A DNA stretch of 64,000 nt from Pseudomonas fluorescens (GTDB taxonomy: Bacteria > Pseudomonadota > Gammaproteobacteria > Pseudomonadales > Pseudomonadaceae). This document shows, in pieces, positions 19,361 to 29,357 of the stretch. Within the stretch, counting starts at the first letter, position 1. Each line of letters starts with the position of its first letter. The translations under genes were made by a program, and so were the position numbers. The notes under the pieces were generated by a model. It searched no databases and was not told the origin of the DNA. It was given only the letters and a program-made list of their open reading frames with translations. The stretch lies in NCBI RefSeq assembly GCF_900215245.1, contig NZ_LT907842.1:6262001-6326000 (forward strand), read 5' to 3'.

Positions 19361-19864
19361 ATGACTCAAGTCAAACTGACCACCAACCACGGTGACATCG
19401 TCATCGAGCTGAACGCCGAGAAAGCGCCGAACACCGTCGCCAACTTCATCGAATACGTGAATGCTGGCCACTACGATGGCACCGTTTTCCACCGTGTCAT
19501 CGGCAACTTCATGGTCCAGGGCGGTGGTTTCGAGCCAGGCATGAAAGAAAAGAAAGACAAGCGCCCAAGCATCCAGAACGAAGCAGACAACGGCCTCTCC
19601 AACGACAAGTACACCGTCGCCATGGCCCGTACCATGGAGCCGCATTCAGCCTCCGCGCAGTTCTTCATCAACGTCGCCGACAACGCCTTCCTGAACCACA
19701 GCGGCAAGAACGTGCAGGGTTGGGGTTACGCGGTATTCGGTAAAGTGACCGAAGGCCAGGACGTCGTCGACAAGATCAAAGGCGTGCAAACCACCGGTAA
19801 AGCCGGTCACCAGGATGTTCCGGTAGAAGACGTGATCGTCGAGAAAGCCGAGATCGTTGGGTGA
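19361..19864 (+). CDS. ppiB: Peptidyl-prolyl cis-trans isomerase B (cyclophilin)
   Basis: 167 residues, cytoplasmic cyclophilin without signal peptide. Active-site stretches [15 protein letters not shown] and [14 protein letters not shown] carry the catalytic Arg and Gln/Phe residues. I use the ATG at 19361 rather than the GTG two codons upstream. Its stop overlaps the GTG start of lpxH (GTGA), so the two are translationally coupled. Confidence 0.95.
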   Translation: MTQVKLTTNHGDIVIELNAEKAPNTVANFIEYVNAGHYDGTVFHRVIGNFMVQGGGFEPGMKEKKDKRPSIQNEADNGLSNDKYTVAMARTMEPHSASAQFFINVADNAFLNHSGKNVQGWGYAVFGKVTEGQDVVDKIKGVQTTGKAGHQDVPVEDVIVEKAEIVG

Positions 19865-20610
19865 TATTGCTGATTTCAGATTTACATCTGGAAGAGGAGC
19901 GCCCGGACATTACCCGGGCGTTTCTGGATTTGCTCCACGGTCGCGCCCGTGGCGCCCAGGCGTTGTACATTCTGGGGGACTTCTTTGAAGCCTGGGTTGG
20001 CGACGATGGAATGACACCTTTCCAGCGTTCGATTTGCGCGGCGCTGCGTGAGCTGAGCGACAGCGGCACCCCGATTTTTATCATGCATGGCAACCGGGAC
20101 TTCCTGATCGGCAAGGCATTCTGCACAGCGGCAGGCGCCACCTTGCTCAAGGACCCCAGTGTCGTGCAGTTCTATGGCGAACCTGTGCTGTTGATGCACG
20201 GCGACAGCCTGTGCACCCGCGACGTCGGCTATATGAAGCTGCGGCGCATCCTGCGCAATCCGATTGTGCTGTTTATCCTGCGTCACTTGCCCTTGCGTAC
20301 CCGGCACAAGCTGGCGCGCAAACTGCGCAGCGAGAGCAGCGCCCAGGTCCGCATGAAAGCCAACGACATAGTCGATGTGACGCCCGCGGAAGTGCCGCAG
20401 GTGATGCAGCAATTCGGCGTGCGCACCCTGGTCCACGGCCATACGCACCGCCCGGCCATTCATAAGTTGCAGATTGGTGACCAGGCGGCCAAGCGCATTG
20501 TGCTGGGGGATTGGGACAAGCAGGGTTGGGCATTGCAGGTGGATGAGCAAGGGTTTCAGCTGGCGGCGTTTGACTTCGTCAATCCGCAACTGGCGTTGCC
20601 CGGCGCCTGA
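19861..20610 (+). CDS. lpxH: UDP-2,3-diacylglucosamine diphosphatase
   Basis: 249 residues, GTG start. Calcineurin-like metallophosphoesterase with [34 protein letters not shown] and [10 protein letters not shown] metal-binding motifs in order. It removes UMP from UDP-2,3-diacylglucosamine to give lipid X in lipid A synthesis on the inner face of the membrane. Confidence 0.95.
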   Translation: MILLISDLHLEEERPDITRAFLDLLHGRARGAQALYILGDFFEAWVGDDGMTPFQRSICAALRELSDSGTPIFIMHGNRDFLIGKAFCTAAGATLLKDPSVVQFYGEPVLLMHGDSLCTRDVGYMKLRRILRNPIVLFILRHLPLRTRHKLARKLRSESSAQVRMKANDIVDVTPAEVPQVMQQFGVRTLVHGHTHRPAIHKLQIGDQAAKRIVLGDWDKQGWALQVDEQGFQLAAFDFVNPQLALPGA

Positions 20611-20650
20611 CCTCCCGACACCACCGATCTCTTGTGAAAAGAGAGCCAAA

Positions 20651-20740
20651 TGTGGGAGCGGGCTTGCTCGCGAAGGCGGTGTGCCAGTCAACACAGATAC
20701 TGACTGAACCACCGCCTTCGCGAGCAAGCCCGCTCCCACA
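20651..20740. repeat. REP pair (inverted)
   Basis: Arms at 20651-20674 and 20717-20740, same core as the other REP pairs, between convergent lpxH and the efflux operon. Confidence 0.9.
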
Positions 20741-20766
20741 CTTGATTGCATTCCAACCTTTACAGA

Positions 20767-22296
20767 TCAGTGGCCGGAAGCCTCCGGCCCCGCCTTCGCC
20801 GCAAACGGCGGTTTCGCCAGCCATACAATCACGATCAAGCCCATGAACATCCACCCCAGCAACGTGAAGTAATCCACGGTGGACATCATGTACGCCTGGC
20901 TGGTGAGGATCTGGTCCAACTGCGCATACGCCTTATGCCCTGCCCCGCCAAGCGCCTGCAGCGCATCACGGGTCGCCGAGTCATAGGTGGTCATGTTCTC
21001 GCTCATGTACGCATGGTGCTGATCCGCGCGGCGAATCCAGATCCAGGTGGTCAGCGATGCGGCAAAACTGCCGCCCAGGGTCCGCAGGAACGTCGCAAGG
21101 CCCGCGCCATCGGCGATTTGCGCCGGCGGCAAATCGGACATCAAGATGCTCAAGGTCGGCATAAAGAACAGCGCAACACCGATACCCATGAACAGTTGCA
21201 CCAGGGCGATGTGCTGGAAGTCCACCTCATTGGTGAAGCCCGCTCGCATAAAGCAGCTCAAACCAATCGCCAGAAATGCCAGGCCGGCCAGCAAGCGCAG
21301 GTCGAACTTGTGCGCGTATTTACCCACAAACGGCGACATCAGCACCGGCAGAATCCCGATCGGCGCCACCGCCAGGCCTGCCCACGTGGCGGTGTAGCCC
21401 ATCTGGGTTTGCAGCCATTGGGGCAGGATCAGGTTGATCCCGAAGAACCCCGCATACCCCAGCACCAGCACAATCGTGCCGATGCGGAAGTTGCGGTAGG
21501 CAAACAACCGCAGGTTGACCACCGGGTGCTTGTCGGTCAGTTCCCAGATGACGAACACCGCCAGGGCGACGGCCGAGATCGCCGCGCCGATGAGGATGAA
21601 GTTGGACTCGAACCAGTCCAGGTCGTTGCCTTTGTCGAGGATGATCTGCAAAGCGCCGACACCGACGATCAAACTCAGCAAGCCGACGTAATCCATCGGC
21701 TGGTAGCTGGTGACCACCGGCCGTTTCTTCAGTTGCGAACGCACCACCATCACCGCAAAGATGCCGATGGGCACGTTGATAAAGAAGATCCAGGGCCAGC
21801 TGTAGCTGTCAGTGATCCAGCCGCCGAGAATCGGCCCGGCAATCGGCGCCACCACCGTGACCATCGCCAATAACGCCAGGGCCATGCCGCGCCTGGCCGG
21901 CGGGTAGACCGCAATCAGCAAGGTCTGGGTCATCGGGTACAACGGCCCCGCGACCAGGCCTTGCAAGACCCGAAAGCCAATCAGCTCGGGCATCGACGTG
22001 GAGATACCACACAGGAACGACGCCAGCACAAAGAGGATGGTCGCCCACAAAAACAGCTTCACCTCGCCAAAGCGCCGGCTCAGCCAACCGGTGAGCGGCA
22101 AGGCAATCGCGTTGCTCACTGCAAACGACGTGATCACCCAGGTGCCCTGCTCCGAACTCACCCCAAGGTTGCCGGAGATGGTCGGCAGCGCCACGTTGGC
22201 GATGGTGGTGTCGAGCACCTGCATAAAGGTCGCCAGCGACAGGCCAATAGTGGCCATCAACAGGCTGGGTGGCGTGAAGGAGGCGTTATTGCTCAT
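20767..22296 (-). CDS. DHA2-family MFS efflux permease, EmrB-like
   Basis: 509 residues with 14 predicted membrane segments. Signatures of EmrB/QacA proteins: QVLDTTIANVALPTISGNLG near TM1, GWLSRRFGEVKLFLWA, FRVLQGLVAGPLYPMTQTLL, and VAPIAGPILGGWITDSYSWPWIFFINVPIG split over TM5-6. It works with the upstream HlyD-like adaptor and outer-membrane factor as a tripartite pump driven by protons. Overlaps the adaptor stop by one base. Confidence 0.93.
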   Translation of the reverse strand: MSNNASFTPPSLLMATIGLSLATFMQVLDTTIANVALPTISGNLGVSSEQGTWVITSFAVSNAIALPLTGWLSRRFGEVKLFLWATILFVLASFLCGISTSMPELIGFRVLQGLVAGPLYPMTQTLLIAVYPPARRGMALALLAMVTVVAPIAGPILGGWITDSYSWPWIFFINVPIGIFAVMVVRSQLKKRPVVTSYQPMDYVGLLSLIVGVGALQIILDKGNDLDWFESNFILIGAAISAVALAVFVIWELTDKHPVVNLRLFAYRNFRIGTIVLVLGYAGFFGINLILPQWLQTQMGYTATWAGLAVAPIGILPVLMSPFVGKYAHKFDLRLLAGLAFLAIGLSCFMRAGFTNEVDFQHIALVQLFMGIGVALFFMPTLSILMSDLPPAQIADGAGLATFLRTLGGSFAASLTTWIWIRRADQHHAYMSENMTTYDSATRDALQALGGAGHKAYAQLDQILTSQAYMMSTVDYFTLLGWMFMGLIVIVWLAKPPFAAKAGPEASGH

Positions 22297-23492
22297 CAGC
22301 GTTGCACAGCCTTGGGTGCGGCGAGGCTGTTGTCATGGATCAATTGGGTGATCATGGCATCGGCTTCGGCCAGTTGGCGGTCATACACGTTGGTGGTGAA
22401 CGAAGCCTTTTGCGGCGCCTGCTGCGCCAGTACCGGGCCGCTCGTATCGTGCAGGTCCACATTGACCACGGTGCTCAGGCCCACCCGCAATGGGTGTTGG
22501 GCCAGCTCTTCGGCGTTGATATGGATACGCACCGGCACCCGCTGCACGATCTTGATCCAGTTACCGGTGGCGTTTTGCGCCGGCAGCAGGGCAAACGCGC
22601 TGCCGGTACCGGCGCCCAGGCTGTCCACGGTGCCGCTGAACTTCACGTCACTGCCGTAGATGTCGGACTCAATATCCACCGGCTGACCAATACGCATATC
22701 GCGCAGTTGGGTTTCCTTGAAGTTGGCGTCGATCCACAGTTGGTTCAGCGGGATTACCGCCATCAACGCAGTCCCCGGCTGCACACGCTGGCCCAGTTGC
22801 ACGGTGCGCTTGGCAACGTAGCCGGTGACGGGGGCGATCAAGGTGCTGCGAGCGTTGGTCAGGTAAGCCTGACGCAACTGCGCGGCGGCGGCCTGCACGT
22901 CCGGGTGGGACGAAATCACCGTGTCATCCACCAGCGCGCTGCTGGTCTTGAACTGTTGCTGCACGTTGGCCAGGGCGTTTTGCGCCGAGATCAGGTCGTC
23001 ACGCGCATGGGACAGTTCTTCCTGGGAAATCGCGCCGCCAGCGGCCAGATTCTTACGACGGTTGTAGTTGTCCTGGGCCTTTTGCACGTTGGCCTGCTGG
23101 GCCAGCACTTGGGCTTTCATGCCGTCGACGTTGCTGTAGAGGCCACGCACCTGACGTACGGTGCGCGCCAGGTTGGCCTGGGCACTTTGCAGGCCGACAG
23201 CGGCGTCATTCGGGTCAAAATTGATCAGCACCTGGCCCTCGTGGACCAGGTCGCCGTCGTCGGCGCCGATACTGACGACCGTGCCGGTGACCAGCGGAGT
23301 GATTTCCACCACGTTGCCGTTCACATAGGCGTCGTCGGTGCTTTCGTTGAAACGCCCGTAGAACTCATACCAGCCCCACACGCCCAGCACGCCGAGGATG
23401 ACGATCAGCGCCAGGCCGATCAGCATGACTTTGCGTTTGCGTGGGTTGTTATCCGGTTTTTCAGTGACGTTGTTGCTGTCGGCAGTGGCCAT
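22296..23492 (-). CDS. HlyD/EmrA-family periplasmic adaptor
   Basis: 398 residues: cytoplasmic N-terminus, one membrane anchor (VMLIGLALIVILGVLGVWGWYEF), then biotinyl-lipoyl domain (STDDAYVNGNVVEITPLVTG), alpha-helical hairpin (about residues 100-200) and beta-barrel (IAPVTGYVAKRTVQLGQRV). Links the EmrB-like permease to the outer-membrane factor. Middle gene of the marR-controlled operon, 15 bases after the outer-membrane factor gene. Confidence 0.93.
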   Translation of the reverse strand: MATADSNNVTEKPDNNPRKRKVMLIGLALIVILGVLGVWGWYEFYGRFNESTDDAYVNGNVVEITPLVTGTVVSIGADDGDLVHEGQVLINFDPNDAAVGLQSAQANLARTVRQVRGLYSNVDGMKAQVLAQQANVQKAQDNYNRRKNLAAGGAISQEELSHARDDLISAQNALANVQQQFKTSSALVDDTVISSHPDVQAAAAQLRQAYLTNARSTLIAPVTGYVAKRTVQLGQRVQPGTALMAVIPLNQLWIDANFKETQLRDMRIGQPVDIESDIYGSDVKFSGTVDSLGAGTGSAFALLPAQNATGNWIKIVQRVPVRIHINAEELAQHPLRVGLSTVVNVDLHDTSGPVLAQQAPQKASFTTNVYDRQLAEADAMITQLIHDNSLAAPKAVQR

Positions 23493-23507
23493 GACAAATA
23501 CCTCAAA

Positions 23508-24959
23508 TTATTCCGTGCGTGTGGCTGGGGTGGTCGCGGCCACGTTGTCGGCGTTGTATCCGCCACCCAGGGCCTGCATCAATTGAATCGAAAGATCGAT
23601 TTGCGCAGCATTCAGGGTCGCCAGCTGACGCTGGGCCTGCAGCAATTGCTGCTCGATGCTGAGCACATCCAGGTAATTACCGATGCCTGAGCTGTAACGC
23701 TGAACGCCGGTGTCGTAAGACTGCTGGGCAATGTCCGCGGCATGTTGCTGTGCCTGGATCTGCCGCCCGGTTTCGCGCAACTGCATCAGGGTGTTACCGA
23801 TATCGCCCAAGGCTTGCACCAGGGTTTTGTTGTACTGAGCCACCGCCAGGTCGTAATCGGCGTCGCGGGCATCCAGGTCGGCACGCAAGCGGCCACCGTC
23901 AAAGATCGGCAACGAGATCGTCGGCGCAATGCTGAAGAAACGACTGGCTGAACCAAACATCGCATCCCCCAACAACGACTCGGCGCCGGCGCTCGCGCTC
24001 AGGTTGAGGTTGGGATAGAAACGGGTTTTGCTCGCGGCCACGTTTTTGCTGGCCGCCTCCACCCGCCAACGCGCGGCGATCAAATCGGGACGGCGCCCCA
24101 CCAATTCGGCCGGCAATACCGCAGGCACGGCAACGACGCTGGGCTTCAACACGTTCGGCCGCACCAGCTCATTGCCACGGTCCGGGCCTTTGCCGAGCAA
24201 CACGGCGAGGGCGATCTTGGCGCTTTGCAGTTGTTTTTCCGCATCGATCAGTTGCGACTGGGCGCTGGCTTCCAGGCTTTCGGTCTGCTGGTACTGGTAC
24301 TGGCTGTCGATGCCGGAGCTGAGACGGCGCTTGCTCAGGTCGAGCATCTGGCGGGTACGCTTGAGGTCGTCATTGGCCAGGTCACGCACGATATGGGCCT
24401 GGCCCAGGTCGCTGTAGGCTTTGGCCACGTTGGCGGCCAAGGTCAGGCGTGCGGCTTGCTGATCGACTTCGGCGGCACGCGCCTGGCCCAGGGCGGCTTC
24501 CCAGGCGGCGCGCTGGCCACCCCAGAGGTCGAAGTTGTAATTGAAGCTGGCGCCAATATTACGCACGGTGGCGTAGGCATCGCCCTCGCCGCGCGGGTCC
24601 TGGTCTTTGGCCAGGCGCGAACGGCTCACGCCGGCGCTGGCATCCAGGGTCGGCATACGTGCGGCGTCGGCGGCATAGGCAGCGGCTTGCGCCTGGTGGG
24701 CACGGGCGCTGGCGACTTGCATGTCGGGGCTGTTTTGCAGGGCTTCATGGATCAAGCCGTCGAGCTGTGGGTCGCCCAGGCTTTTCCACCAATCGGCACG
24801 CGGCCATGCGGCAGTCGACAGGGTCACGCCGCTGAGGGATTTGCCGGTTTGCAAGGTGTTGGCATCGAGGCGCTGGCCTTGGGTGTCGAGGCCGCTGAAG
24901 TTGGCGCAACCGGCCATGCTCATCGCCACCAGCACCAGGCTAAGTGCACGTGTGTTCAT
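23508..24959 (-). CDS. Outer membrane efflux lipoprotein (NodT/OprM family)
   Basis: 483 residues. The signal peptide ends in a lipobox (SMAGC), giving an acylated Cys at about residue 18. Two OEP repeats follow (ALQNSPDMQVASARAHQAQA..., and RRPDLIAARWRVEAASKNVAASKTRFYPNLNLSA split over both halves). Forms the trimeric channel-tunnel for the EmrAB-like pump. Start overlaps the marR stop by four bases. Confidence 0.92.
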   Translation of the reverse strand: MNTRALSLVLVAMSMAGCANFSGLDTQGQRLDANTLQTGKSLSGVTLSTAAWPRADWWKSLGDPQLDGLIHEALQNSPDMQVASARAHQAQAAAYAADAARMPTLDASAGVSRSRLAKDQDPRGEGDAYATVRNIGASFNYNFDLWGGQRAAWEAALGQARAAEVDQQAARLTLAANVAKAYSDLGQAHIVRDLANDDLKRTRQMLDLSKRRLSSGIDSQYQYQQTESLEASAQSQLIDAEKQLQSAKIALAVLLGKGPDRGNELVRPNVLKPSVVAVPAVLPAELVGRRPDLIAARWRVEAASKNVAASKTRFYPNLNLSASAGAESLLGDAMFGSASRFFSIAPTISLPIFDGGRLRADLDARDADYDLAVAQYNKTLVQALGDIGNTLMQLRETGRQIQAQQHAADIAQQSYDTGVQRYSSGIGNYLDVLSIEQQLLQAQRQLATLNAAQIDLSIQLMQALGGGYNADNVAATTPATRTE

Positions 24960-25429
24960 TTATTACCTACCCGCTGGATGACAATGGCGTCACCGGCAGC
25001 TACCAGAATTTTCGTGAGGATGGCTTCCAGGGTCTGCAACTCACCGGGCTCGAGGGCGCCGGCCAGTTCATTCATTGACTGGGCGCCGATGTGCGGAAGC
25101 ATGTCGGCCAGGCGCTGGCCGTCTTCGGTGAGCACCAATTGCACTTGGCGCCGGTCCTGTTCGGAACGCTTGCGCGCCAGCAGGCCCTTTTGCTCCAGGC
25201 GATCGAGCATGCGGGTCATGGAACCGCTGTCCAGCGACAAGTTGCGGCACAGCTCCGCCGGCGTATCCACGTCAAACTGGGCAATGATGATCAACACCTT
25301 GAACTGCGCGGCCGTCACGCCGTGAGGTTCCATGTGGGTGTCGATAATGCGGTCCTTGAGCAGCGCAGCCCGGCCCAGCAACAAGCCGAGGTGGCAGTTG
25401 CGAAAGCTGTCAGGGGTGAAGTGGGTCAT
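24956..25429 (-). CDS. MarR-family repressor of the efflux operon
   Basis: 157 residues with the winged-helix core DTPAELCRNLSLDSGSMTRMLDRLEQKGLLARKRSEQDRRQVQLVLTEDG (split as recognition helix and wing). First gene of the operon marR, outer-membrane factor, adaptor, permease. Two copies of a 14-base palindrome sit just upstream, as expected for autorepression relieved by a pump substrate. Confidence 0.93.
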   Translation of the reverse strand: MTHFTPDSFRNCHLGLLLGRAALLKDRIIDTHMEPHGVTAAQFKVLIIIAQFDVDTPAELCRNLSLDSGSMTRMLDRLEQKGLLARKRSEQDRRQVQLVLTEDGQRLADMLPHIGAQSMNELAGALEPGELQTLEAILTKILVAAGDAIVIQRVGNK

Positions 25430-25445
25430 CGAAAGTCACCTTATT

Positions 25446-25492
25446 ACTGCCTAGGCAGTGAATGTATGACAAGATGTTACTGCTTAGGCAGC
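25446..25492. promoter_or_regulatory. Tandem MarR operators
   Basis: A perfect palindrome ACTGCCTAGGCAGT (25446-25459) and a near-copy ACTGCTTAGGCAGC (25479-25492), each followed by GAATGT, lie 17 bases upstream of the marR start. Their centres are 33 bases apart, three helical turns, so two dimers would sit on the same DNA face. Confidence 0.8.
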
Positions 25493-25557
25493 GAATGTCA
25501 AATGGAATTATTAGCTTGCTTGCTAATTTCACGACACGTGGGCGGTCACGCACACAA

Positions 25558-25648
25558 ATGTGGGAGCGGGCTCGCCTGCGATAGCGGTGTGTCAGTCACC
25601 GAATCATCGACTGATGGACCGCTATCGCAGGCAAGCCCGCTCCCACAT
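25558..25648. repeat. REP pair, variant core
   Basis: Inverted arms with ATGTGGGAGCGGGCTCGCCT at the left and its near-complement ending at 25648. The core is GCTCGCCTGCGATAGCGG rather than the GCTTGCTCGCGAA type seen elsewhere in the window. Located between the efflux promoter region and tamB. Confidence 0.85.
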
Positions 25649-25667
25649 TGTTTACCCAGTACGGGGT

Positions 25668-28600
25668 TTAGAAATCCCGCTTGTAGAAGATATCCAACGA
25701 GCTGGCCACGCCACTGGCCACTTCCAGGTACACCTTCTTGCTCAACAAATAGCGCAAGGCAATGGTGCTGGCCGGCTCGAACACGCCTACCCCGTAACGC
25801 AGGCTGAGTTTTTCGGTGATCTTGCCGCTGGCCACCACGGCGGTGGTGTTGCCACTGCCTTGGGTATCGAGGTCGAAGTCCTGGATGCCCAGCTTGTTGG
25901 CAATATCGGAGGTCACCCCGGCGCTGCCCATCAAGCCCAGGCCCAGGGCGGCTTCGGCGAGCATGTTGTTGTCTTCACCGGTGTTGTTACGCGAACGTCC
26001 CAGCACCAGGTACGACAACGCATCCTCCTGAGGCATGGCCGGTTCGGAGAAAATCTGCGTGGTCGGCTGCTCCGCGCTGCCGCTCAGACGAATCCCGGCC
26101 GTGACGGTTCTGGAGGGTTCGGTAACGACACGCACCGCTTCGATATCCAGGAACGGTTGATCCAGCGGCCCGGCGAACAACAGGCGCGCACGGCGCACGT
26201 TGAGCCGCTGGCCGTAGGCGCGGTAGCGGCCGTCGTTGAGCCACAGCTCGCCACGGGTGTCCATGTTGTCGCCGATGTGCACGTGGCCCTGCACTTTGGC
26301 CGTCAGGCCAAAGCCCGCGAAGTTAAGCTGGTCTTCGCCCACTTCCACGTCGATATCCATGGCCATCGCCATGGGCGGCTTGCCCTCTTCGGTCTGGTTA
26401 CCGACGATCAGCGTGTCATCCGAGACCTTGACCGTCGACGGCGGCAGTTCACGCACGGTGATGTCGCCGCGCGGAATGTGCACCTTACCGGCAATCGCCA
26501 ACTTGTCGTTTTTGAGGCTGATCTTCAGGTCGGGCGCCACTTCCAGCGTGGCATAAGGCTCTACCGTCACCGGCAGTTGCGAGCCTTGCAGGCGCAGATC
26601 CACCGCCAGAGCCTGGCCCCAGTCGATCTCCCCCTTGAGGCTACCCTGCCCGGCTTTGCCACTGTGCCAGGCGCCGTTCAACTGCACGCTTTCGCCGGCA
26701 ATCAACGCCTGTATGTTCAAGCCTTCAAGGCTGATCGGTAATTCCGGCCCAGCGATTTCCCCGCCGACGAGGTTCACGTTGCCATTGACCTGCGGCGCCA
26801 GCAAACCACCGGAGATGCGGCCGGTGCCGTTAAGCTTGCCGGTGAGCTTTTCCACCATTGGCACAAACGGGCGCGCCACGGCGAGGTCCAGACCGTTGAG
26901 GCTGAAATTACCGGTAATCGGCTTGTTCTTGGGCAGTGGATTGATCTGCGCCTGCAACAGCAATTCACCGAGCTTGCCGCCGCGAAAGTTGAGCTGGGTG
27001 TCGATGCGCTTGGGGTTGAGGGTGGTTTCCAGCTTCAAGGTGTCGTAAGGAAAATCCAGCCACTGGTCCTTGTCTTTCACGCGCAACGTGCCGCCGCTGG
27101 CGTCCACCGCCACCACGCCTTTAGGCCCGCTGGCGGGCAGGTCGAGCTGCACATCGGCGTTGAGCTTGCCCTGCCAGGCGAAATCTTTAGGCAAGAAGGC
27201 CGCCAGGCTGTCGATCGGAAATTGCTTGAGGTGGTAACGCAACTTCGGCTCAGGCAGCAGCCGCTGATCTTCGCCGCACAAGCTGGCAGGACCCGACACC
27301 CAACAATGCGCCGCAAAAGTCAGCTTGCCGTCGGCCAGGCGCTCGATCTTGGCCGGGGCCTGCAGTTTCCAGTCCTGGCCGCCGGCTTGCACATCGCCGC
27401 TGGCGAGGCGCCCGCGCCAGTTGCCTTTGTCGAGATTGCCGTCCAACGCCAGGGCCAGTTTGAGCAGCGGCCCCGCTAAATCCAGCTGGACCTTTTGGCC
27501 CTTGATATCGCCTTGGGCACTGGCGGTCAGGGTGCCAAGCTGGGTATCGCCGGCTTGGATGCCAGTGCCCTTGAGGTCGATCTTCGCGCGCTGGGCGTTA
27601 TCGAGTGTTGCGTCAAGGTTGAGGTTTTGCAGGTGATTATCGGCGAAGGCCAATTGCTGACCTTTAAGGTCGAGCTTGCCTTGGGGGGCCTGCAACGTCC
27701 CGGCCACATCGACGCGCCCATTGAGTTGCCCACGCAACTGCGGCCACAGCTGGGCCAGGCGCGCCAGTTTGATATCGATCTGCCCGGCCAGGCGTTGTTG
27801 CAGGCTACCGCTGCCGTTGATGCGGTTATCGCCCAGGCGAATATCCAGGTTGGCGAGGGTCCATTGCGCGCCCGCGCCTTCGGCGTTGGCTGCCAGCACG
27901 GCGGTTTGGCCGCGCAAACGGCCCTTGAGGTCGAGGTCGGCGTTCAGCTTGAGCTGTTCATGCTTGAACTCGCCTTTACTGCGCAGCGGCCCGGCCAAGG
28001 TGCCAGGCAACTCCGCCACCCAGTACGCCGGGTTCAACGCCGACAGGTCCAGGGCGGTGTCCCAGGCAATGCCGTCGGCGAATTGCAGGTTCAGGTGGCC
28101 TTCGGCCTTGCCTTGGCCGGCGGTCACTTTCAGCTCGGGCAGGAAGACCTGCTTGAGGTCGCCACTGAACGGCGTCACCACATTGAATGTACCGGCCGGG
28201 CCGTCGAGGTCGGCCTTGAGGTTGCCGAGGTAGTTGCCATCTTTATAGGCGATCTCGCCATTGAGGGTGCGCAACGCGACCTGCGGCTCATCGATCAAGG
28301 GGTAGAGGCGGTGCCAGGGGAAATCCCGCCAGTCGATCCTGGCGTCGGCGCTGAAGCCTTGTTGCCAGTCCAGATTGGCGCTGAGCTCGAGGCTTTGCTT
28401 TTCGTCGCCATAGAGGTTCAGTTTTGAAATCTGCGCGCCCTTGGCATCGACCCGGCCTAACAACAACAAGGTCACCGGGCTTTTCTCAGCCGGCAGTGAC
28501 GCGCTCCCTGATAGCATAAAACCGTTACTGAGATCGCCCTTCGCCATGAGCACCAGCTGATTGAACTGCAAGGTATCGGGCAACGCTGCATCCGGCTTGA

Positions 28601-29357
28601 AAGCATCGGCTTTAATCAACAATTGCCCCGCCAAGTTTTCCGCCAGCGGTTGCAACTCGGCGATAAGTTTACCGGCCAAGTAGCCACTGCTATCCCCTTC
28701 AAGCTTGAGGGTCTTGAGCAGGTCGCCGTCCACCTTGAGGGCCACCTTCCACGGTGCGCCGCCGGGTGCGTAAGGCAGGCTCAGGTTGCCGGTGGCATTC
28801 AGCGGCCAATTGCCGGTGGGTTGCAGCGCACCGGCGAGGTCCAGCACCAGGCCGTCGCGCTGCAAATGCACCGAGTCGATCTGCATACCGGCAGCCGTCC
28901 AGTGCGCCGCCAATTGCAGGCCCTTTAACTCTTCGCTGCCATTAAACAGCAGGCTGCCGACGCGCACGTCGCCCAACTGGATCGCTACCGGCAGTTTCAA
29001 CTGCGGCAATTGGATCGGCCCGCGGCTACTTTCCTCTGTGCTGGGTGGAAACTGCAGGCTGACCTGCTCCACGTCCAGTTGATCAATGCACAAGGTCATG
29101 CGCAGCAGGCACGCCGGCGACCAGTCAAACTTCGCAGCGTTGAGTTCGACCCGGCTGGCGTCCTGCTGCCACAGCAGGTGATCGGCACGCCATTGGCCAC
29201 CCAAATGGCCCTGGAAATTGTCCACCGTCAAACCCGGCACTTGGTTCAAGACCCAGCGGCTGCCCGCCTGGGTACCGAGCACGGTCCACAGCGCCACCAA
29301 CACTAAGGCGAGGACGCCCACGAGGGTTAGCCCCGCTATTTTCACACCACGCATCAC
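25668..29357 (-). CDS. tamB: Translocation and assembly module inner-membrane protein TamB
   Basis: 1229 residues. An N-terminal membrane anchor (VKIAGLTLVGVLALVLVALWTVLG) is followed by a very long repetitive beta-rich region (AsmA/TamB-like groove) and a conserved C-terminal DUF490 domain with EDALSYLVLGRS, GSAGVTSDIANKLG and YLLSKKVYLEVASG. With TamA it spans the periplasm and helps insert outer-membrane proteins and move phospholipids. Overlaps tamA by four bases. Confidence 0.95.
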   Translation of the reverse strand: MMRGVKIAGLTLVGVLALVLVALWTVLGTQAGSRWVLNQVPGLTVDNFQGHLGGQWRADHLLWQQDASRVELNAAKFDWSPACLLRMTLCIDQLDVEQVSLQFPPSTEESSRGPIQLPQLKLPVAIQLGDVRVGSLLFNGSEELKGLQLAAHWTAAGMQIDSVHLQRDGLVLDLAGALQPTGNWPLNATGNLSLPYAPGGAPWKVALKVDGDLLKTLKLEGDSSGYLAGKLIAELQPLAENLAGQLLIKADAFKPDAALPDTLQFNQLVLMAKGDLSNGFMLSGSASLPAEKSPVTLLLLGRVDAKGAQISKLNLYGDEKQSLELSANLDWQQGFSADARIDWRDFPWHRLYPLIDEPQVALRTLNGEIAYKDGNYLGNLKADLDGPAGTFNVVTPFSGDLKQVFLPELKVTAGQGKAEGHLNLQFADGIAWDTALDLSALNPAYWVAELPGTLAGPLRSKGEFKHEQLKLNADLDLKGRLRGQTAVLAANAEGAGAQWTLANLDIRLGDNRINGSGSLQQRLAGQIDIKLARLAQLWPQLRGQLNGRVDVAGTLQAPQGKLDLKGQQLAFADNHLQNLNLDATLDNAQRAKIDLKGTGIQAGDTQLGTLTASAQGDIKGQKVQLDLAGPLLKLALALDGNLDKGNWRGRLASGDVQAGGQDWKLQAPAKIERLADGKLTFAAHCWVSGPASLCGEDQRLLPEPKLRYHLKQFPIDSLAAFLPKDFAWQGKLNADVQLDLPASGPKGVVAVDASGGTLRVKDKDQWLDFPYDTLKLETTLNPKRIDTQLNFRGGKLGELLLQAQINPLPKNKPITGNFSLNGLDLAVARPFVPMVEKLTGKLNGTGRISGGLLAPQVNGNVNLVGGEIAGPELPISLEGLNIQALIAGESVQLNGAWHSGKAGQGSLKGEIDWGQALAVDLRLQGSQLPVTVEPYATLEVAPDLKISLKNDKLAIAGKVHIPRGDITVRELPPSTVKVSDDTLIVGNQTEEGKPPMAMAMDIDVEVGEDQLNFAGFGLTAKVQGHVHIGDNMDTRGELWLNDGRYRAYGQRLNVRRARLLFAGPLDQPFLDIEAVRVVTEPSRTVTAGIRLSGSAEQPTTQIFSEPAMPQEDALSYLVLGRSRNNTGEDNNMLAEAALGLGLMGSAGVTSDIANKLGIQDFDLDTQGSGNTTAVVASGKITEKLSLRYGVGVFEPASTIALRYLLSKKVYLEVASGVASSLDIFYKRDF

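Noticed and set aside
20746..21873. 375-codon plus-strand frame opposite the EmrB-like gene
   Set aside because: Gln/His/Arg-rich antisense shadow of a membrane protein gene.
25560..26741. 393-codon plus-strand frame opposite tamB
   Set aside because: Begins within a REP element and mirrors tamB; no domain visible.
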